Part shown: piece after piece, positions 27,219 to 40,200 of the stretch | How the letters are laid out: every line of letters begins with the position of its first letter | How positions within the stretch are numbered: position 1 is the stretch's first letter | NCBI GenBank assembly: GCA_032622095.1 | Contig: CP136062.1 | Location: 223,710,578-223,774,577 of the forward strand | DNA: 64,000 bases | DNA from: Siphonodentalium dalli | Taxonomy: Eukaryota; Mollusca; Scaphopoda; Gadilida; Siphonodentaliidae | Direction of reading: 5' to 3' | Position numbers and translations under genes: made by a program | Notes under the pieces: model-generated | Database searches by the model: none | Told to the model about the DNA's origin: nothing | What the model saw: the letters and a program-made list of their open reading frames with translations, nothing else

Positions 27219-27694
27219 TAAAGGTACTCAACCCGATAAAACTCCTCTCAATTACTATTTCAATGGCTTCGGGGGTCAAAAATATTTGATTCGAGTCGAG
27301 GAAGTCACCCATCAAAGCTCAGATTTGTTAGATATCGATTTTAGAAATCTATTATTTTTCATTATCGGGAATTCTTCCTGGCCCAGTACGTAGTCAATTA
27401 TTACCACTTGATTATAGAGTTATCCATCCTTGTCTGTTTGAATAGAATTTTGGCGTAAAATCTCGAGCATGTTACCAAATTGACGGCAGTTATAAGTACT
27501 CATCTCGAGAATATAAGAATTTTCAAAAATCAATATCTAATAACTCTGAGCTTTGTTTGATGGGTTCCTCGACTCGAATCAAATATTTTTTACCCCCAAA
27601 GCCAAAGAAATAGTAATATAGGACCCTCTGATCGGATTGTTGTTGTTGGAATCTGTTGAGATGGGGACCCTCTTTACGGGTTGAGTACCTTTAA
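27219..27694. mobile_element. fold-back element with about 170-bp inverted repeats
   Basis: The left arm starts TTAAAGGTACTCAACCCG and the right arm ends with its complement. Both contain AAATATTTGATTCGAGTCGA and the AGCTCAGATTTG type block. The central 120 bp is unique. A partial arm also occurs at about 54005-54150, showing the family is dispersed. Confidence 0.78.
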
Positions 27695-28934
27695 TTATCA
27701 TATTTTGAGGAATACTTATATATAGCGCTGAATGTTATTTACACTTGTTAGTCTTATTCAGAAGAAGCCCAAGATGGCGCATATCCACCTTAGTGTGTGT
27801 ATTTTTTCTGAGAATATTCCAGATCTTCCATGTTGATAGTGGGTGTTTGTGAACATCAGAAAATTTTAATAGGTTTCTGTCCATGCTGACTTCAAACGAC
27901 CATTCGCGTGCGTAGTAACTTTTCACGCAACCTAATCAATGTATAATTTTTATAAACATAAACCCCTCAGAAATTAAAAAAATATATAAAAAATAAGAAA
28001 ATTAAATCCCAAAAATTAAATCCAGGGCTCTCCAGTTCACCAAACAAAACATACCTTTTTTATAATATAACAAGGATTAATCAGAACCCGCTATAATTGA
28101 CAGCAACTTCTTTTTAACATTAGAAGGTCAACCACCAACAAAATTAGTGATTACGTTCTAATGAAGACTGACAGAAAACAATAAATGACGTGTAGATTCG
28201 TTTAGCTTAAAGCGATTGACATTGTGTACTAACTAACCAAAAACAGTTGGGCAATTTAAATTGATAGGAAAACTTATTATGTAAGTATTTGTTTGTTTTA
28301 TTTCAGATATATATGTATGTATACATTGATGTATGGAAATATGTTAAGTTTCAGCAAATTGTACCAAAAAGATTAATAAATTATTAAAAAAAAAAATTCA
28401 CGCGCGTCTTAAAGGGGTACTGCAATGTACGCCATTTTCAATAAATTTCCGGTGATAACAACGATCTATTATCGATACTATATAGAAACATAAGTAATTT
28501 GAGTCGAAGATGTATTCTGTAAACGCTCAGGTTAATAGGCTATCTTAAAATTTAATAATTTAAAAGTTAATACTTTAATATAAATTGAATTTATGGCTGG
28601 AGCCATAAAATGGCGTAAATTTTTTAATTGAGGGATACTGGATTAGTAAACCCATTGCACACACGGTCGTTTGAAACATTATGCTTATACGGGGAGAAAA
28701 CTCAAGCCACTCATTGACTAGTGACGATACAATAACTTAAATGAGTATATGGGACTACTATGCATATAATATATTTTTTATTTGATTCATTTGGTTGAAA
28801 ACTGTACAAAAATTACTCGACAACGACAATTTGTATTTTTGCATTTTGCATCCGTAACACTACTTCGTACTCAACAGACTTTCAAAGAATGGAAAAGTTG
28901 TTACCTTATTCTCCGACTCGGGGATTATAGAAAC

Positions 28935-30117
28935 CAACAACAACATCTTGGATACAGTACCCCTTTAACCATGCGCTCCCAATCAATCCTATTTGGAAAA
29001 AATCCATTAAGAAAGTCAAATAGTTCATACTGTTCCAAAATGTTGAGACTATGCAGAGCGAACATGTTGTTTGAATAGCCTGAGCTGATACAGTTTCTGG
29101 AGAAATATTTGCAATGGAACCTGATGATTCAGTGGCAAGTGAAGAATAGTTTCGAGAAAGTTTAATTTCTTGATGTGAAGTTCACGTTCGATTGGAAGCA
29201 GCCCCAACAAGCTAACTGCGACTTTGGTACTTGTTCGAGTAGGGAGTCCTTGCATGTGCTTTATACATGTTCGGAATGCTTGTACCATTATTAATATATA
29301 TCCCCCTTGCTCGGGAGCACAATAATTCACATCCATACATGACCTTATAGGTAGGATGACACATTTGAGAATTGTTGTAAGTGTTATTGGAGAACACGAT
29401 CTAAGGATGACTCGACCTGAAATTCCAAAGTAAGTGTTTCGCATTCTCTGTGTTATCTCTTCTGCTCGATGTGTGCTATAGTTCAAGATTGGAATTGCAT
29501 GATACCAAGATGGGTGCATTTTGTAGTTTCTGTTAGTTGACTCTCTCCTATCCTCCACGACCTGTTTATATTAAGGCGTTGTCCAGGCGTCTCGTTGAAT
29601 ACGACAGTGACACTTTTTTGTTATGGAGAAATTAAATCTCCACCGTATATATATATTGTAATTGACAAATTGTGAGTAGTTCGTCGAGGCCTGTTTTAGT
29701 GTATGAAATTAGGGTTATGTCGTCGGCCGTAGTGGGTGCTGTACATTTGGTATAGATCCTATGAATAACACCCTCTCATTCTGCATCAGGATATTCAACA
29801 GCTCGTCGATATATACCAAGTAAAAAAAACGGTGATGTCACTGTCCCTTGTCATGTCCCTTGGTCTACCTTGAACGATTCCGACATACTAGCATTACACA
29901 AAACATGACTGAAGCAGTCCTCGTATATATTACGGTCACGGATTAGCCTCAAAATTTTCCCATGGAAACCGAGCGTATGTAGTTTGACAAGGAATAATAC
30001 TATAATAATATCTACTATATATTTTGAGACTTCCGTATATATGTATATATGTGTGTATGTGTGTATATACTTTATAGAATCGAAAACGCCTGCACCGATT
30101 GAGACCAAACTTCCCAT
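28935..30117 (-). pseudogene. decayed non-LTR retrotransposon reverse transcriptase
   Basis: Several frames on the minus strand together cover the middle and C-terminal parts of a non-LTR reverse transcriptase. In order: a motif-A-like FDSI (about 30075), KLHTLGFHGKILRLIRD, SESFKVDQGT, YIDELLNILMQNERV in another frame, the catalytic-type ADDITLISYTKTGLDEL, then a 169-codon stretch (29558-29049) with ILPIRSC, MQGLPTRTS and LLGLLPIERELHIKKL. A further frame continues at 29060-28935 (LHSLNILEQYELFDFL). At least three frame changes, in-frame stops and a TATACA-type microsatellite inside the motif A region make it non-functional. No endonuclease domain or 3' tail is visible. Confidence 0.75.
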
Positions 30118-30359
30118 CTAAGGGTAAGATACCACATGGTCAACGTCGCATTTTGGACAAGCTCTGAGCACTCATTCTCCACTCTCAATCATCAAAATCA
30201 CCGCAAACGGCACTTCGGGGGGGGGGGTTAAGGCATTAACGATCTTTATATTGACCATATTTGGAGTTGTTAACCGACTAATGCTCTTTATTGCCATCGA
30301 CGTTGCTAAACGGTTACCCATGCATACGAAACTACGGATGCAAAACGCGAAATGCATTT

Positions 30360-30520
30360 ATCTCGATTAAAAGGGCAGAACTAACGTGTTGTGTGATTCT
30401 TATGTCTGTCGTTCCTAGGAACGGGGGAAATTTTCAATATCTCGATTAAAAAGGCAGAATTAATGTGTTGTGTGATTCTTATATGTCTGTCGTTCCTAGG
30501 CACGGGGGGAATTTTTCATC
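30360..30520. repeat. two tandem copies of an about 80-bp unit
   Basis: TCTCGATTAAAAGGGCAGAA through GTTCCTAGGAACGGGGG is repeated with small differences starting at about 30360 and 30440. A third, weaker trace follows near 30565-30600. Confidence 0.65.
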
Positions 30521-30790
30521 GGGTCAGTTTTTCCGCCCGATGTACCTTAAATCATACCTCTTTTAGGGACGGGTGCTGCGTGTTGTGATTCTTATGTCTT
30601 CTTCACCTTAATCGGGTAAAATAAGGTCTAATCGGGTAAAACATTGAAAACCAATTCAAAATTAATTCAAACATCCAGGAAATTAAAAATGCACAGTTAA
30701 GTCATGTTATAAACAAAAAATTAATATTAACTCATTGAAAAAAAAAATTTAAATTAAAAATTAATTAAAAAAAATTAAAAATTGTCTCAT

Positions 30791-32298
30791 TATATCCATA
30801 GCATTTTATAATTATTTTACCACCGAATATTGTCTGCAGAGAGCGTAAATTTCCAGATTGATCCAACTCAGGAGCAATGGCCGATATGTTCCTCTGAATT
30901 CACCCCCCATACAGCTTACTATAATTAAAAATCGGTCAAACGATCAACTAAACATCTAGAGCTCAGTGATTTCTTGTCGGCTAATAATTTATTTACTCAT
31001 ACAAATCAACACATCGTCAGTAAACAATTTGTATAGAGGCGAAATCTGTCGATAATTCTAATTTGTTTTCATTATATTTTTACGATTCACGCAGCTCCTC
31101 ATTTTAACGAATGTCAGCTAACTGGGACCTTGGCTAACTGGGACCTTGGGCTAACTGGGACCTTGGCTAACTGGGACCATTACCAACTGGGACCTTGGCT
31201 AACTGGGACCTTTGGCTAACTGGGACCTTGGTTATATTTATTACATATATTAGTAGAATAGAACATTGATAATAGAATATTGTTTGTTTTATTTATGTTA
31301 TTGCTTCAAAAATGTTTTAGATTTGTTTCAACCTGACTTAATAAAAAAAATATATAAAAAATATATTTTCAATCTATAAAACTGAAGGTCACTATTTTAA
31401 TTTCTTATTTGTATCTTATTTGTATCTTATATATTTCTATGAATATTTATTGTTAATAAAGTCAATAAAGTGATGGTTATTATGGGCATTCACAGTTAAG
31501 ATGCAATAAAGTGATTGTTACTCATGGCATTCACAGTGAAGGTGTGAGTTTGTTTTGAAAGCGATTATTGTTTTAATCAGTTGGTCCATTTGATCATGTC
31601 TTAAATTAAAAAAATAATACTTTAGATCTTAATAAAAAACTAAATAAAAATAATGTTGAATTTAAATGGTATGTTCTTATTGACTGTATGTTCTTATCTT
31701 TCTTGCAGAATGCTACTAGTCAACAACCAGAGATAAGTTCTATTCAACATACTCATGGGGATATCAGCCAACATCCTCACAGAGATGGGTTCCATGTTGC
31801 TAACAGTCTCGACGACAGCCTTGGAGATCCATTTGACGTGACGAGGGCCCAGTTAGCCAAGGTCCCAGTTAGCTGGATACCATTTTAACATTGATCATGG
31901 CCTGACCTTTCCACGCCTGCCATAGTAGAAACAGCCAATCACCGTTCAGTATTATAATCGAGGTCAGGTCGTAATGAATATTAAAATGAGTATAGCTGCG
32001 TGAAAATAATGAAAACAAAATTAGAATTATAGGCAGATTTCGCTTCTATAAAATTTGTTTACTGACGATGTGTTGATTTGAATATGAGTAAATAAATTAT
32101 TAGCCGACAAGAAATCACTGAGCTCTAGATGTTTAGTTGATCGTTTGACCGATTTTTAATCATAGTAAGTTGTATGCATGGGGGTGAATTCAGAGGAACA
32201 TATTTGCCATTGCTCCTGAGTTGGATCAATCTGGAAATTTACGCTCTCCGGAGAAAATATTCGGTGGTAAAAATATTATCAAATGCTATGGATATATA
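30791..32298. mobile_element. 1.5-kb fold-back element with about 317-bp terminal inverted repeats
   Basis: 30791-31107 and 31981-32298 are complementary at roughly 90 percent or better by eye, sharing GAGCTCAGTGATTTCTTGTC, ACACATCGTCAGTAAACAA and ATTTCCAGATTGATCC. Just inside the left arm are about six GGCTAACTGGGACCTT copies (31115-31230), and near the right arm two inverted copies (31848-31876). The remaining interior is AT-rich with no ORF longer than 66 codons, so the element cannot mobilise itself. Confidence 0.8.
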
Positions 32299-33564
32299 AA
32301 TGGTTCTGAGGGGAACTTGTGGTATTGATTGAAAGATGAATCCTTCGCCGACACATCCGTGGCTATATCGATAGCATTACTCGGGTAAATGGGCTAAATT
32401 TACCGATGGTAAAACGGGGAATATCTACAGTTCCCCTTGTCTCTATTATACTATAATTAACGTGAAGCAGGCGCGTATATATAGGAGCGGCGTATATGGG
32501 CAGCGCAAAGGGGGGGGGGGCAGCGGAGCGCGTTACAGGCCCCTGTGTTTGAGCAAAACTAATTGAAAATGAATTATCTCTTCCTAAATACGTTTGATAT
32601 AGTTTCCGGGTTATAAAATAATCAATATGAGTAGAAGAAACCTGTCGGGAAACTCTTATAGAACTATAAATTAAAATTGATTTTATACATCGATATACCG
32701 GTATCGGTATTTTGTTATATATACGCGATAAATTTTTTTCGAATATTAATTGATAGAAGTATAACCCGGTCTTCCTAATAAGCTAGCTAGGGGAAAGCAC
32801 TTGCCCCGTGGTCAGTCCGGGATATAAAGTCTAGGCCTCACAAGGCACATACAGAAAACACACAAACAATACTTCACTGATAATCCTTTATATATCTACA
32901 TTATATATATATGTATAGAATGGAACATAATAAACAGAAGCATCACATCTCACATAATGGTATAAAATCCCCTGAGGAATCAACCATCCATTTGTTAAAA
33001 TAGTCAACTGCCGTCCAAGACAGATTGTAAGGAACTGGGTCGGGAGATTATTATGGGGGCCAGATCTTTGGTCGAGAGCAAAGCTAGGCACTAGATTTAG
33101 AAAAGAGATAACAAGTGGAAATTGGTGCAGGTGGCTTAAATTGGGATAGTGGGAAAGTGGCGGGGAAACCAAAGTGTATAGAATAAGTATTATAATTTAC
33201 TGTTGCCATGCAGTATTATTTATTTTGTTGGGCTGGCTTTATTATATATGAGGTGATGTAATTAGATCAGCTCGAACTTTGACACAATGCTTACAGACAA
33301 TTTCTGCTTACACACACACTATTAGCTAATTCTGCAGACACATATTAGATATTAACACTGCCACCTTCACACACACACATATATTATATTTAACACTGCC
33401 ACAGAAGTGTTTCTGGACAGGGGTATTCGATTCATATTTATTATTTTATACCAGGAAAAAATATAGGCCTATAGACCATAACCGTTTGACAGGAAATCAT
33501 TCCGTAATTTATGCAGGAATTTCGTTTCGGTTTGTTGAGTCACAACATTGCATTTGTAAGCTTG

Positions 33565-33594
33565 GATTGGAGTCACGTGACTTTCCGCGCGAAA
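33565..33594 (+). promoter_or_regulatory. CCAAT / E-box / E2F cluster at the CDT1 start
   Basis: Three classical sites are packed directly before the CDT1 ATG (33605): GATTGG (an inverted CCAAT box, 33565-33570), the palindrome GTCACGTGAC (33572-33581) and the near-palindromic TTTCCGCGCGAAA (33582-33594), a strong E2F consensus on both strands. CDT1 is a known E2F target in animals, so G1/S control is the likely role. The E2F site ends 10 bp before the start codon, so the transcription start is probably very close or there is an upstream non-coding exon. Confidence 0.7.
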
Positions 33595-33604
33595 AATAAC
33601 AACA

Positions 33605-34216
33605 ATGGCACAGCCGAAAGTGAATGATTATTTCTCAACGAAAAAACGACGTGATACCCAACCTTCGAAACGAAGAAAGCTCCAAATAAACGAAACAGAA
33701 GTGACATTTCCACCATCTGTAAAATCTAATACTCGAACAACCGTTGAAAACGTCTCGAATTGTATAAAAGATGAACCGAAATCAGAAATGTCACCGTGTC
33801 CAGTCCCGGAATTGTCCACAAAGCCCAAGCGATCCACCCGTGCCAAAACATCTGAAGCTTCTAAATCTAAAACTCGATCCACTAGAAAAACAAAGAAATC
33901 AGAAACAGTAACGTCTGATAAGTGTTCAATTGAAACATATTTCACTAATCCAAACAAGAATTCCTTGGATATTTCGGCAAATATTGAAGAAACAACTTCG
34001 TCTTGGGATGAACATGATGTGATAGAACAACTAACCCCTTCAAAGCGATCTGTTCAAGATGATTCAGTGCCTCAAAAAAGAAAGAAACGTTCCCGACGTG
34101 CTCCATTGTTGGAATCAAATAACACACCAGAGAAAGAATTACAGGAAGAGATTGTCAGATCCAAGAAGACTCCAGCAAGAAAACAGCTCATTGTTTCAAG
34201 TGATGAAGAATCTGAA
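33605..34216 (+). CDS. CDT1 exon 1 (residues 1-204)
   Basis: Holds the PIP degron, RxL, a second PIP-like stretch (KCSIETYF, residues 106-113, lacking the canonical Gln) and the basic KRKKRSRR. Mostly low-complexity, Ser/Thr/Lys-rich and probably disordered. The donor GAA|GTAATT after SSDEESE is chosen because it keeps phase 0 with exon 2 and excludes the run-on ORF that ends at 34306. Confidence 0.9.
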
Positions 34217-37200
34217 GTAATTATCCAATATATTGAAGCTACAGATAATTTATCACTAGTTTTCCTTTCATATAACTTCAAAGTTGATCTTATGAGTATC
34301 CTTTGAAGTCTGTGGCATCGTTGGAATGTCAGCTACTAGTAATAAACAAACAATTTATAGCTCATTGTCCCAGATATTAAGCATTTAGGTCCTACGCCAT
34401 GGTGTTGTTTTGTCGATTGTATGTGTTTTCGGAACCATCTTTTAAAGGTATCCATTTTTTTAGTTTTTGTTTGGTTGTCCCATATGCCAGTAGTTAGAAA
34501 GGAACAACTTATATGGATCAACACATGAGACAAACCTTCAATGAAATATACTTTATTAATCAGTATCTGGAGATACACAAAACACGCACTTTCTTGAGTT
34601 TGGCACATCCACCACAACTCAACTTTATTCTGGTACATCTAATGGCTTTATGTGACTGTCACATGCATTAATCTATATTTAGTAAAACTGCATGTTATTT
34701 GAATTTTTTTAATTTGTGTTTATAATTATACAATGCCATGCATAGTCTTGTGGAAAACATGTTTCTCTTATTTGAAATAAGATATCTTCACTATTTTATA
34801 TATGTGAAACTTCTTTTTTTCCAGAGCTGTGAAGCCACTACATCCAACGTGAAACATACATTGGATGATAGTGAACTGTCTCTTATGAAGCAAGTCCAAG
34901 ATCCCATATCTCCATTACCAGATACACCAGAGGAATTGAAAGTTCCAAAATTAAGTACACCTGAAGCTTCAGAAACAGTAAAAGCTGCAATTGAAATATG
35001 CAAGAAATTATCAAAAACAAAAAGGAAAACCGTGAAGGAGGTAATAGATTTTACAAATTGTTATTTTCTTTTAGCTCATTTGAACATTTATATGAGTTTA
35101 ACATTTATTGATGAGGCCTAAAAAAAATATATTTGTGTTTCCACTAACCCGGGCGACTGCTATAGTCGCCGACTGCAGGTGTTTTATTACCGATTTAAAA
35201 AAAAAAGACACTGGTTTCCACTCGACCACCCGACCCATCGGAATTTACAAAACTCATCCAGTAAATTAGGTCTGGACCTCGCCAAAGGCTCGGTACAAAC
35301 ATAATTTACTGGACACGTTTTGTAAATTCCACTATAAACTGGGGACTCGTAGTAGATCCGCGATATATTAGATATTCTTTGTGAGCTCAAATTGTTATTT
35401 TATTTTTGCGGTAGTTCAATTCGAAATGGCTAAAGGGCGTATTTTGCCACACCCTAACGATGCTCTTGTTTCCCCTCTTTTTACTGGAAACTTCACTATT
35501 TTTAGGCCTCATCACACATTTTTTTTTTTTAGGAAAAAGAAAGCAAAGAGAACGCAGTGAGTAAATTGAAGAAGTGTGGGAAGCTGGACGAGTTAAAATC
35601 TCAGCTTATAAAGATGAAAGAGACTAAAGAAAAGTTAAAGAAACCTTCTCCTAAGTTAGAAAAAATCAACAAAATTGACATGCCGATGCAGAAAGAGACA
35701 CAAGTATCAAGGTATTTAGCTCGTATATGCACACAATCCCACACATAATGTTAGATGAACTTTGGTTTAACCCTTCCATGACTGGAGCTTCCTGAAATTT
35801 TGCGAAAACCCTGTGCCAATGCAATCACTTTTATAGCGACATTGCATAATTCTTGCAGCCACTCGTGAAAATTTGATCTTACTTTCGAGATATTTCAGTG
35901 TAGGTGTTCTTTTTATTATATGCGCCTTATTAATGCTTTAAGTTGCTAAATTATGCCACATTTTCACTTTTAATAGCACAACAAATTAAACAATAAATGG
36001 AAAGTAACACCTGGTTGACCCAAATTTATGACACTGAACAGCTGATAGGTAGCAAACCGTTATCAAGTGATGACGTCATTCGGCAAGCTACAGTGAAATA
36101 ACAAAAGGCTATATTGAAATAAAATCATATTTCTCTGTAGCCTCCCAAGAGATACATTCAACAATTTCCGTTTTTGAAATTTTCCGCTATTTTATAGGCA
36201 ATCCAATAATAAAATATATCCATCTGCATAATATCTATGAAAACTTTCCTTTTTAGGCACTGTTTTAGGAAGCACTTTTTAGCTCACCTGAGACGAAGTC
36301 TCTGGTGGAGCTATAGTCATCAATACCCGTCCGTCCGTCAACAATTCTTTGAACATCTTCTCCTCTGATTCCATTGGGCGGAATGGGTTCATATTTGATG
36401 TGGATGTTCCCTTGGTGACTCCCATTCAGATTTGTTCAAATGAGGTCACTGGGTCAAATAGTTGCGAAGCCAGGGCCATAAATCTTTCCCTCCATAGTAT
36501 TTCTTAAAACAACTTCTTGTCTAGAACCATTGGTCCGATTTAGCTTATATTTGGTATGAAGGGTTCTTCAATGACTAGGGTTCAGATTTGTTCAAATGAG
36601 ATCACCAGGTTGATTAGTTGAGAAACCAGGGCCATAACTCTATTCCTCATAGTAATTCTTAGAATGACATCTTCTCAAGAAAGGTCCGATTTAGCCTATA
36701 TTTGGTACGGAGGGACCTAATAGGTGACTGGAGTTCATAACTCTAAATACACAAATTACATTTTTGCATTTTGATCTTTTGATTTTTTTTAGACATATCA
36801 TAGCTACCCACCCCACCCCACCTCCTGTCCCTACCACACCACGCTGTACCATACCATATTATCTCTGCCTACTTCACCCCATTGAAATCCTTGTTTTGAT
36901 CACAGCTGTAGGAGTAACACAATACATTGGTATTGCTCTGCAAAATGTTTGTGCCATCATTAATTATCTCCATGTCATACTGGTAGCTGATAGTGGCTTT
37001 ATGAATGGAATTTTATCCCATGTTTATCTCAGATACAAATTACCTGTTTGACAGATAAAGTTTATTATGTTTACCCATACCATAGTATGGTAAACATAGT
37101 GTCGTTGCCCGGATTGACCACTCGTCGTTCGTCCGTCTGTCTGTCTGTCCGTAGACACTTTACGAGTAATGCGATAACTCAGACATTTTATATCCGATCG

Positions 37201-40200
37201 AAACCAAATTTTGTATATGGGTTTCTCAGCCCAAAATACAGATCGAGTTCGAATTTGGGTTTGATCCGAGTTTTTGTTACAGAGTTATGGCCCTTTTTCA
37301 ACTTAGAATTCACGCATTCTGCCATAACTCAAACATTTTTTATCTGATTGGAACCAAATTTGGTATGTGAGTTTCACAGCCCGAAATACAGATCGAGTCT
37401 GAATATGGGTTTGATCCGATTAATTTTAAAGGAGTTATGACCCTTTTTTTTTTTTTTAATTTCAATTGTTTTAGATTTAGCTCCTTGCTAAATTTAGCAT
37501 ATACAGATATTAAAATTTGTTTGAACTTTAATAACAATAAAACAAAAATTTGAAATAATAAAAAAATATTGACACTTTCATGTATTTTAGTTTTATACGA
37601 TTAATTTATAGGTGTGATATCCTGTTTGGAAAATATGAAGATTTTATTGCAATAGTTTCATGTAATATAATGATATCAATAAATTACCATGTGATCATCC
37701 AACATCCAGAGTATATGAGAGGATTTTTATAGATGTTGTCATTCCAAGTGAAATCTGTTATGAAATGGGTGATGACATATGATACAGAGCTCTGGTGGGT
37801 CAAGCAAGATAAACAACACTGGTGGCTGGCTGTTTGTTTATTCTAACTGTCAAATTGATTAATGGCAGCACAAGACTGGTGTTTTTCCTATTCTTGAAAT
37901 TTCATTACAGGGTGAGATAAGGGCCCCCTCACCTATATAAGTGTCTTATAAATTCCATTAATTTGCTTCAAAAATAATTAACCCTTTCCAAGGTTTCCAT
38001 AGACACATGCTATAATGTACATGGACTCTTCCTCATATCTCTTAATATATATTGGGTATCTTTGCACACTATTCACTTCTATCAATTTTGGTATTGACTG
38101 ATTAATTGATTTTTGAAAAATATATTAACCCTTCAGACACGTGCTTTCAAAATTAAAACAACAGCTGATAGCCAATATGATTTATCTATGCAATGGGGAA
38201 ACAGGCAGATAAATATACATGACTATTGTAAGTGATGACTTGTTTTGAAAATCAATATGGTAGATGTTAGTATTTCCAGGAACCTTATTTTCCCATGTGT
38301 TCACATTTTCATGGTTGATTGAATTTTAGGGGCCACAGAGCACTTAGAAGATTAACATTGAAGGTTGTGGCTTTTAGTGCCCAAGCTACTTGTAAAACAT
38401 TGTAATGTGTGAAACCATTCAAATGAGGGCTAACTTACTTTCTTTTATATGAACGATTTAGTGGTCATAGGGGCCAGCATCCCCATCATATTATGTCTAT
38501 AACATTATAGAGATAATACTTTTGAATTGTATAAACTACATATATTTTTGAAAACCATACACCCCTGTTATGAAACACTTAATCTTATTTAATACACAGG
38601 TCAGATCTGATCTTATATCTGTCCATGTTTGATAAACAAATAACTGGGGAGAATGGGGGAAGGGGGGGGGGGGGTAATTAAAGTACCATTTAAATACGAG
38701 ATGGAATCCCCTACATATATGTCGTTCTAAGCAGTCTGGCTTGTCAACAATTATAATTTCTCTTTAGAAGTGAATAATAAATTTTGAATATCTGGCATGT
38801 CAAAAGTGGCAAAGATAGGGATTTATCACTTTTGCTTCCAATGAGTTAACTTAAACTCCTAAACATGTCCTCCGAAATCACTAAACCATTGGATCTCACA
38901 GTGAGAGGTCCTTGTGTGAATAGGGACAGAGTTATGAGATTTAAAACTACTCCCCAACCCAAATACTTTAACCCTTTCTTAAGACAAATTATTTGAGCTT
39001 TTGATTTCAAGTTGGGTACTGATATATGGATTAATTCCTGTGATCATATCTTTGACAAATTATCAGTTATGGCTAGTCACTATCGCCAAGGTATGGGTTA
39101 AACATCTGCCGATCATGATCGGCCTCTCGTTTTTACTATAATATTAACCATTTCATGACCAGAGTTGTGCTGGTGAGAGAAATGAAGACCCTGTGCTTGG
39201 GCATTCTCTTATATATGCTCCCATGGGGAGCCTCCCATATAAAAGAGAATGCACTGGCTTTCAAGGTCATGGAAATTTTGTTAAGCCAATATAGTCAGGC
39301 ATTCAAATAAATCATGTATGTAATATTCTTGCAGGGATGTCCCAACTGTGTTGGGGGGGGGGGGTGATTAACAAATTTGTTCAATGAAATGTAATTTTTT
39401 AGCTCACATCTTCTCTAGATCATAATACTGAATGGGTTCATATTTGGTGTGGATGTTCCCTAGGTGACTCACATTCAGATTTGATCAAGTGAGGTCACTC
39501 TGTCAAATGGTTATGAAGCCAGGGCCATAACTCTTGCCCTCCATAGTAATTCTTAAAAACAACTTCTTCTGCTGTACCATCAGGTTGAATGGGTTCATAT
39601 TTGGTATGAAGGGTCCTTGGGTGACCGGAGTTCAGATTTTTTTCAAATGGGGTCATTTGTTTTAAATGGGGTCACCTGGTCAACTAGGGGCCAAGCAAAG
39701 GACAGTTTTCCTCTTAATATGCTTCCTTCACACAGACCATCAGGTCTATTTTACTGATATTTAGTATGAAGGGTTCTTTGGTGTCTGGGATTCAAATTTA
39801 TTCAGATGGGGTGACCAGATTAAATAGAGTGGGACCAGGGACATAACTATATGTCTCTATAGTAATACTTGTCTTCTCAAGAGAGGTTGGACTATTTAGC
39901 TTACATATAGTATGGAGGTTCCTTTAGTGACTGAGATTCAGATTTGTTAACATGAGGTCAACCTGTTAAGAAATGACGGGGCTATGGGGACTTCACTTAA
40001 AACTTCTACCTTGGAACTACCTGACTGATTAATATGACATATATATATATGGTGTTTTTGGGTCCATGGATAATTGGGCTTCAAACATGTCTAAATAGTA
40101 TTATAAAAAGGTGCTTGTGAGATTGGAAATTTCCAACAATTGAGAAAGTTTGAGACATCAGTTGTGAAATTCCAACCTAAGACTTGGGAGTCTGGAGCCC

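Larger units (their letters stand above)
24190..33604. other. intergenic region between divergent RELCH and CDT1
   Basis: 9.4 kb with no confident gene. It holds a partial hairpin MITE (24362-24425), a possible coding remnant (24817-25281), GGCTAACTGGGACCTT repeat clusters (25431-25985, 31115-31230, 31848-31876), 130-bp tandem repeats (26150-26760), fold-back elements (27219-27694 and 30791-32298) and a decayed reverse transcriptase (28935-30117). Stretches 32300-33560 and 27700-28900 are AT-rich and featureless to me. Confidence 0.65.

Noticed and set aside
33945-34281. Minus-strand ORFs opposite CDT1 exon 1
   Set aside because: They are shadows of the CDT1 reading frame.
35041-35121. Read-through of CDT1 exon 2 to a stop at 35121
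   Set aside because: The GTAATA donor at 35041 joins in phase to exon 3, and the whole downstream gene remains in frame.
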